Source: Thermoplasmata archaeon (GTDB lineage Archaea; Thermoplasmatota; Thermoplasmata; Halarchaeoplasmatales; Halarchaeoplasmataceae). Taken from it: a DNA stretch of 32,670 nt. Of this stretch, positions 27,111-32,670 are shown piece by piece. Below the pieces are notes generated by a model. That model searched no databases. It was not told where the DNA came from and saw only the letters and a list, made by a program, of their open reading frames with translations. The stretch's first letter is position 1; the number at the start of each line of letters is the position of its first letter. The position numbers and the translations under genes are program-made. The stretch is taken from positions 1-32,670 of the forward strand of contig PULU01000074.1 of the NCBI GenBank assembly GCA_003551065.1. Direction: 5' to 3'.

Positions 27111-28010
27111 ATGCCACTTAGAAAGAAAAAACAGGAAACAGACCCGACGACCAAGAGATTGATGGATAAAGGTATAATTAAGATAAAGACTGACGGAGAC
27201 GATGAAGATCAGGGTGCTAAACAAAAGATAAAGAGATTCGGTAAAGTGACCTTTGATTTCTGGAGCGGTGTAAAATATACATTGATATTGTCGGCATTTC
27301 TGTGGTGGCTGCCCTTGTTTGGTCCCATGCTGGCAGGTTATGTCGGTGGTCGAAGGACCGGTGGGCCGAAAAAGGGGTTAGCTGCAGCCATCACAGCATT
27401 GAGTGTCGTAGGTTTAGTCCATATCGCATTTTCATATAATTTGGTACCGCCGAATATAATGGAACTGCTTAGTGTGCCGAGTAGTATTCTTGCAGCAGCT
27501 TATCAAAGACCAATGCTAGAACCGTATGTTCGTTTCTTGGAACTGTACTGGAGATCCTTCTTTTCTTCCGTTATCGAAGGACTTCCTTACTCTCCTAACA
27601 GCTATGTGATAACGATAATATTCGCATATATAGGAGGGGTGATTTCAGTAGAGAAAAAGAGAGAATTCGAGGATGCAAAAAGTTCTAACAGTACTATAAA
27701 CATCGATCTATCAAGTATGAGTAACCGTCCGATGCCGTCAACGAAATATTCGGATAAAAAAAGGATGCTTGTGAACTCGAATTTTAACTATGAACCAAGC
27801 CGGTCTGAAAGAGCTAGAACACCGAAAAGATGGGAAGATCTAAAACCTATACAGATAAGTCAAAAGAAGAAGAGATCAAGAAGAAAGCGAAGGAACAATC
27901 ATAAAAATGAACGAGAAACCGAAGTAAGTAGATACGAACCTGTACGATTTTCAAGGAAACCTGTCAGACATCACACCAATACCGAAGGCGATGATTGGGA
28001 GTTCCTGTGA
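27111..28010 (+). CDS. Uncharacterised membrane protein with C-terminal Lys/Arg-rich tail
   Basis: MPLRKKKQETDP...; TM segments YTLILSAFLWWLPLFGPMLAGYVGG, GLAAAITALSVVGLVHIAF, SYVITIIFAYIGGVISV; tail QISQKKKRSRRKRRNNHKNERE...DDWEFL. ATG at 27111 preferred over TTG 27099. Confidence 0.75.
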   Translation: MPLRKKKQETDPTTKRLMDKGIIKIKTDGDDEDQGAKQKIKRFGKVTFDFWSGVKYTLILSAFLWWLPLFGPMLAGYVGGRRTGGPKKGLAAAITALSVVGLVHIAFSYNLVPPNIMELLSVPSSILAAAYQRPMLEPYVRFLELYWRSFFSSVIEGLPYSPNSYVITIIFAYIGGVISVEKKREFEDAKSSNSTINIDLSSMSNRPMPSTKYSDKKRMLVNSNFNYEPSRSERARTPKRWEDLKPIQISQKKKRSRRKRRNNHKNERETEVSRYEPVRFSRKPVRHHTNTEGDDWEFL

Positions 28011-28059
28011 AAGATGGAAGCATAGAAGTTATTAATCCCGAGTTGTATCAGTTCGAGTA

Positions 28060-29103
28060 ATGAAGATACTCCATCAAGATACAAGAACCGGTAAGATAAA
28101 GCTCAGAGTCGATAATTTGGACGATCTCTGGCATATAAAGAATATACTTAATCCTGAGGATATAGTTTCGGCGATGACTTATAGAAGGGAAGAAACACAA
28201 TCCGATAAGATACGTTCTGAAAGAGGAGAAAAGAAACGTATGAGGTTGGATATCGAGGTGGAGAAGGTAGAATTTCACGAATTTACCGATAGATTACGGA
28301 TATTGGGTGTGATAGTGGAAGGACCTCAAGATCTAGGTTCTTATCATACCTTGAATGTCACTGAAGGTGACCAGTTGACTATCATCAAGGAAGAGTGGAA
28401 GAGTCACGAACTAGATCGGTTGAAAGAAGCTGTTGAGCACAGTCAAAAACCGGTGATCACTTTCGTCGGTATGGAGCAGGGAGAAGCTACCATCTCTATC
28501 ATGAGGCAGTACGGTGTAAAAGAGATGGCCCACGTATCTCCTAACCTTGGTGGAAAGATGTACGATTCTGATAAAATTAGTAAACAGGATTTCTTCGATA
28601 TGATCATGACAAAGTTGGAACACATCACAGAACCTGGATCCCCCCTCGTGATATACGGACCTGGATTCTTCAAAGAGGATTTTTATGAATGGGCTAAGGA
28701 CAAGCGTCCTGAGATGGTCAAATATGCAGAAGTGATACCTGCCGGAGAAGGTGGTATGACCGGTCTACATGAAGTACTGAAAAGAGGTCAGGAAAGGGGA
28801 AGTTTAGATGGACAAAGGATGTCTTACGAGAGTGAGAAGGTAGAGGACCTCCTCAAAGAGATCAAAAAAGACGGATCCTACGCTTATGGTGAGGGATCTG
28901 TGAAACGAGCGGTTGATATGGGGGCAGTGGAAGAATTACTGATCATAGATACGAAAGTCAGAGACGAGCATGGGGAACAACTTATGAAACAAACTGAACA
29001 GTTGGGTGGGGATGTCGTGGTCATAAGTAGTACTCATGAAGGAGGAGAGAAACTTGAAGCTCTAGGCGGGTATGGGGCTTTACTGCGCTATAAGATCGAA
29101 TAA
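28060..29103 (+). CDS. pelA: mRNA surveillance protein pelota
   Basis: MKILHQDTRTGKIKLRVDNLDDLWHIKNILNPEDIV; LGSYHTLNVTEGDQLTIIKEEW; C-terminal YGEGSVKRAVDMGAVEELLIIDTKVRD..EGGEKLEALGGYGALLRYKI. Confidence 0.95.
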   Translation: MKILHQDTRTGKIKLRVDNLDDLWHIKNILNPEDIVSAMTYRREETQSDKIRSERGEKKRMRLDIEVEKVEFHEFTDRLRILGVIVEGPQDLGSYHTLNVTEGDQLTIIKEEWKSHELDRLKEAVEHSQKPVITFVGMEQGEATISIMRQYGVKEMAHVSPNLGGKMYDSDKISKQDFFDMIMTKLEHITEPGSPLVIYGPGFFKEDFYEWAKDKRPEMVKYAEVIPAGEGGMTGLHEVLKRGQERGSLDGQRMSYESEKVEDLLKEIKKDGSYAYGEGSVKRAVDMGAVEELLIIDTKVRDEHGEQLMKQTEQLGGDVVVISSTHEGGEKLEALGGYGALLRYKIE

Positions 29104-29142
29104 CAAAAAATTATTTTAGACTATTTTTCAATAAATTTTATT

Positions 29143-30519
29143 ATGGGAGAATACGTTACATTATGGGTGGACTCAAAGATGGATCATTCTGTCATAATAG
29201 TGGGGGCAGGACCTGCAGGGATGTTCGCAGCCTATGAACTCTCAAGGGCCGACATCGATGTGCTAGTCATAGAGAAGGGTAAAGACGTCAATGATCGTAA
29301 GGAATTCGAGATAATGTCAGGGATCGGAGGTGCGGGTACCTTTTCCGATGGGACGGTCAATCTTAGACCTGATATAGGTGGTGATCTTACAGAATATACC
29401 AAGGATGAAGATAGAGCCTGGGGATTGGTCGATCATATACGAGAGGTATTGAAAAAACATGGTATGCCTGAGCCCATGAGGGAAAATCCAGAAAAGGAGG
29501 AAAAGCTTAAAAGACGTGCCGCCTCCGTTGGATCTAGATACCTTCCGATAATCCAGTCCCACATCGGATCTGACAAAGCACCTGATCTGATCAAATCCTT
29601 TAAGGAAGGATTGGAAAAGGATGGTGTCAAATTCAGGGTGAATACAGAGATCGAAGACCTAATTATCGAAGACAATCGGTGCACCGGTGTCGTAAGTAAG
29701 TCTGGTAAGAAATATTATGGTCAGTATATTTTATTGGCGCCCGGACGTGTCGGTATAGACTGGGTCCAGAGGTTGACGGAAAGATACGATCTAAAAGCGA
29801 ACTTCGCACCTATCGATATCGGAGTTCGGGTTGAGGTTCCCAGTATAATCATGGACCCAGTGATAGATGTGAATCGGGACCCAAAATTTCATTTATACTC
29901 GAAAAGCTATGATGATTTTGTCAGGACTTTTTGTACAAATCACCAGGGGTTTGTCGTGAAAGAAAATTACGACGGTTTCATAGGTGTGAACGGACATTCA
30001 AGGACTGATATTAAAACCGAAAACACCAACTTTGCTTTCCTAGTCAAGTTAAAATTGACAGAACCCTTGGAAGATACAACAAGATATGGTCGTGCTATAG
30101 CTCAATTGGCCACAACATTAGGCGGAGGTAAACCAATAGTCCAGAGGATAGGTGATCTTAGGGATGGGAGACGTTCTACCCGTACGAGATTATCGAGAAA
30201 TTCTGTACAGCCTACATTGGAAGATATCACCCCTGGAGATATATCCATGGCACTGCCTCAACGAGTAATGAATGACATCTTGGAGGGTTTGGATATGCTG
30301 AACGAGATAATCCCTGGTGTCAACTCCAGCAACACTCTACTTTACGCTCCTGAGATAAAATTTTATGCGAAGAAACTTCTAGTAGATGATAACTTGGAAA
30401 CCTCCATCCCACATCTTTTTGCTGCCGGCGACGGAGCCGGTTTATCACATGATATAGTGAACGCATCAGCCACGGGTGTTTTGGCTGGTCGAGGTATCCG
30501 TCGATGTATGGATAGATGA
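29143..30519 (+). CDS. FAD-dependent oxidoreductase (COG2509-like)
   Basis: HSVIIVGAGPAGMFAAYELSRADIDVLVIEKGKDVNDRK, GIGGAGTFSDGTVNL, HLFAAGDGAGLSHDIVNASATGVLAGRGI. Confidence 0.88.
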   Translation: MGEYVTLWVDSKMDHSVIIVGAGPAGMFAAYELSRADIDVLVIEKGKDVNDRKEFEIMSGIGGAGTFSDGTVNLRPDIGGDLTEYTKDEDRAWGLVDHIREVLKKHGMPEPMRENPEKEEKLKRRAASVGSRYLPIIQSHIGSDKAPDLIKSFKEGLEKDGVKFRVNTEIEDLIIEDNRCTGVVSKSGKKYYGQYILLAPGRVGIDWVQRLTERYDLKANFAPIDIGVRVEVPSIIMDPVIDVNRDPKFHLYSKSYDDFVRTFCTNHQGFVVKENYDGFIGVNGHSRTDIKTENTNFAFLVKLKLTEPLEDTTRYGRAIAQLATTLGGGKPIVQRIGDLRDGRRSTRTRLSRNSVQPTLEDITPGDISMALPQRVMNDILEGLDMLNEIIPGVNSSNTLLYAPEIKFYAKKLLVDDNLETSIPHLFAAGDGAGLSHDIVNASATGVLAGRGIRRCMDR

Positions 30520-30523
30520 TCGC

Positions 30524-31357
30524 TCAGATATAAGATGGAGAGGATACCTTCATATTTCGACCCGGTAAGTCTGCCAGGTCCAATGCCTGTAAACCGTTGT
30601 TTTCATAGATAAGAAATTCTCCCTTGATACCTACCATCTTACCTCTATGAAGACCGGGAGTCGGCCTATACCTCGGTACTGCTCGGAGGGGTAGTGTGAT
30701 GGGGTAATCGTTTAAGAAGATCAATCTCCCGGTTTCTGTCCTGTTTTTTATAGACCTATATCTTGTTCTGATGGTTTCCTTATCTACCTTCTTAAAGAGG
30801 GTCTTCAGTTTTTTCTTTTTGCTCATACGCTGACTTATCTTGAGTTTTTCACTTAGCCTTATCTCTTCTTCCCTTGCTTGCTTTCTATGGGGTAGTGTGG
30901 CTAGTAGGGAATAGGCATCCGCACCTTGTTCGATAAGTCTAGTTTGTAATCTTGTTTTTTTTGTCATGCCTAATTTTGCATGTCTTCCGTAGAAAGCAAT
31001 GTAAACCGAATGTTCTTCCTCACAGAATCCCCCTTCACATCCTTCACAGTTCTGAGGTTCGAATATGCATTTGAGATCTGGTATGCTGTCAGGTGCACAA
31101 TCTTGACACTGGTTAAAATTATTCACAGGTCTTTCGTACGGGCAGGGAGTATAGGAGTTGTCCAGGCTTCCGATGCATTTCTTTTCCTGAGAGGTATTAA
31201 AATCGATCTTCCCCAGGTCAAGTTCTTTTATATCTTCACCATCATAGACTTTTAGTTCAGGTGAAAATGAGTTCCAACGGTAGGATATCACGTGCACTTC
31301 CTTCTGGTTTAACAGTTTTGTTCTGTCTTTCAATAGGGTGTCAGCTTTCTTGAACAC
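30524..31357 (-). CDS. DUF2797-type protein with Cys-rich cluster
   Basis: CIGSLDNSYTPCPYERPVNNFNQCQDC..CIFEPQNCEGCEGGFC..VYIAFYGRHAKLGMTKKTRLQTRLIEQGADAYSLLATLPHRKQAREEEIRLSEKL. Confidence 0.75.
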   Translation of the reverse strand: MFKKADTLLKDRTKLLNQKEVHVISYRWNSFSPELKVYDGEDIKELDLGKIDFNTSQEKKCIGSLDNSYTPCPYERPVNNFNQCQDCAPDSIPDLKCIFEPQNCEGCEGGFCEEEHSVYIAFYGRHAKLGMTKKTRLQTRLIEQGADAYSLLATLPHRKQAREEEIRLSEKLKISQRMSKKKKLKTLFKKVDKETIRTRYRSIKNRTETGRLIFLNDYPITLPLRAVPRYRPTPGLHRGKMVGIKGEFLIYENNGLQALDLADLPGRNMKVSSPSYI

Positions 31358-31454
31358 GGTTCATCTAATGTTTTAGGAAAATATATGATTTATCCATATC
31401 TGTGTTCATTGATGAATTTGAAATGACTTAAATACCAATTGACATCTATTCGGT

Positions 31455-32670
31455 ATGATGACTTATAAAACTATCCAAGACACGGTTCATGGAAGTGTGA
31501 AATTATCTGGCCCTTTTCTAGAGTTATTGGAATGTCCCGAAATTCAAAGGTTGCATGGCATATCTCAGCTTGGATTGACTAAACTGGTCTTCCCAGGAGC
31601 TAACCACACACGTTTAGAACACTCGATAGGGACCTACCATGTAGCAGAAAGGATGGCAGAAAGTCTTGATCTAAAATCTCAAGAAAAAGATATCATAAAA
31701 GCTGCGGCTCTGTTACACGATGTTGGTCACGCCCCTTTCAGTCATACGTTGGAATCGATATTGAGCAAGGAAACAGATCATGACCACATGGATATAACTA
31801 AGAAGATAATCACTGGCGATATATTAGTTGAGGATAGGGATGTACCTATAATACCTGAGATATTGGAGAGAAACGATATCCCATCTGAAGAAGTTGCAGA
31901 CTTGATCAAAGGGAAGGATGATAATTCGAAGATAACTGATTTTGGTGTTCATAAAGGACAGAAGTATTTTGGAGATGAGAAATATCTATACCAGATGATA
32001 CACGGCCCTATGGACGTGGACCAACTCGATTATCTCTTAAGGGATTTTCATTATACTGGTGTTGCACACGGTGTTATCGATATCGAAAGAGTTCTACAGA
32101 CGATAGAGATATACAATGGAAATCTAGTGATTAGCAAGGGTGGAGTTCCCGCTGTCGAGGGCATGCTGGTAGCCAGAGGTTTGATGTTCTCATCTGTTTA
32201 TCTCCATAAAACAGCAAGGATAGCAGAACTGATGCTTGCAAAAGCTATAGATATGCTGGGTGAGGGTTATGACATGATCTACAGGATGACGGATTGGGAA
32301 TTACTGGCATATCTGAGGGATAAAGGCGATTTTCAAAAAGAAATCGTCGATCGTTTAAAATATAGAAAGTTGTACAAGAGATGTTTCTCCATAGACTCCT
32401 CTGATCAATTCGGGCAAGATGACTTTGGAATCGAAGAAGTTGACGGTATCCGAGGTATCAGGGAAATGGAAAGCCGGATCGCAAATAGGGCTCATGTTGA
32501 TGAAAAGAGGGTTTTGATAGATATACCTTACAAAGAGCTAAAACTATCTGAACCTAGGCTATCTAGGACCGATATAAAGATACTAGATGATGGCCGATTA
32601 TACAATCTATCGAAATATAGTCCATTGGGTTATGCACTGCAGAAACGTCCCAGTCAGCCATGGGTTTTGA
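31455..32670 (+). CDS. HD-domain phosphohydrolase (COG1078 / SAMHD1-like), truncated by window end
   Basis: Not in ORF track because no stop is reached. MMTYKTIQDTVHGSVKLSGPFLELLECPEIQRLHGISQLGLTKLVFPGANHTRLEHSIGTYHVAERMAE..AALLHDVGHAPFSHTLES..HGPMDVDQLDYLLRD. Confidence 0.92.
   Translation, partial: MMTYKTIQDTVHGSVKLSGPFLELLECPEIQRLHGISQLGLTKLVFPGANHTRLEHSIGTYHVAERMAESLDLKSQEKDIIKAAALLHDVGHAPFSHTLESILSKETDHDHMDITKKIITGDILVEDRDVPIIPEILERNDIPSEEVADLIKGKDDNSKITDFGVHKGQKYFGDEKYLYQMIHGPMDVDQLDYLLRDFHYTGVAHGVIDIERVLQTIEIYNGNLVISKGGVPAVEGMLVARGLMFSSVYLHKTARIAELMLAKAIDMLGEGYDMIYRMTDWELLAYLRDKGDFQKEIVDRLKYRKLYKRCFSIDSSDQFGQDDFGIEEVDGIRGIREMESRIANRAHVDEKRVLIDIPYKELKLSEPRLSRTDIKILDDGRLYNLSKYSPLGYALQKRPSQPWVL

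Overview
Archaeal chromosomal segment, about 40% GC by eye, almost fully coding, with an informational and metabolic gene set. Archaeal markers are aIF2-beta with a TRAM tail, ribosomal protein L10e, pelota, a presenilin-like PSH protease, a separate GuaAA subunit and TATA-box promoters. A Thermoplasmata-type euryarchaeon is plausible but not proven. I support about 30 protein genes, two of them cut by the window edges (queC at the left; an HD phosphohydrolase at the right that is absent from the ORF track because it runs off the end), plus one tRNA-Leu(CAG). Main blocks: (i) nucleotide synthesis: purA, purF, and THEP1-pyrG-guaAA; (ii) translation and membrane genes: aIF2-beta, PSH, L10e, and a dolichol/phytol-kinase-like protein; (iii) acetate/acyl-CoA metabolism: AMP-forming acs, paaK, a lactate-permease family gene, and a + strand cluster of fused ADP-forming acyl-CoA synthetase, BioD-like/DRTGG P-loop protein, CoA-transferase::GNAT fusion and orphan ATP-grasp beta subunit; (iv) sugar-nucleotide genes (nucleotidyltransferase, glmM), an uncharacterised membrane protein with a basic tail, pelA, an FAD-dependent oxidoreductase, DUF2797 and the HD phosphohydrolase. 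I see no CRISPR array, transposon, prophage or defence island. The best leads are the CoA/acetyltransferase cluster, which may include protein acetylation control, a strong inverted repeat in the promoter/leader of the basic-tail membrane protein, symmetric TATA-centred elements, and spacing that suggests leaderless transcription.
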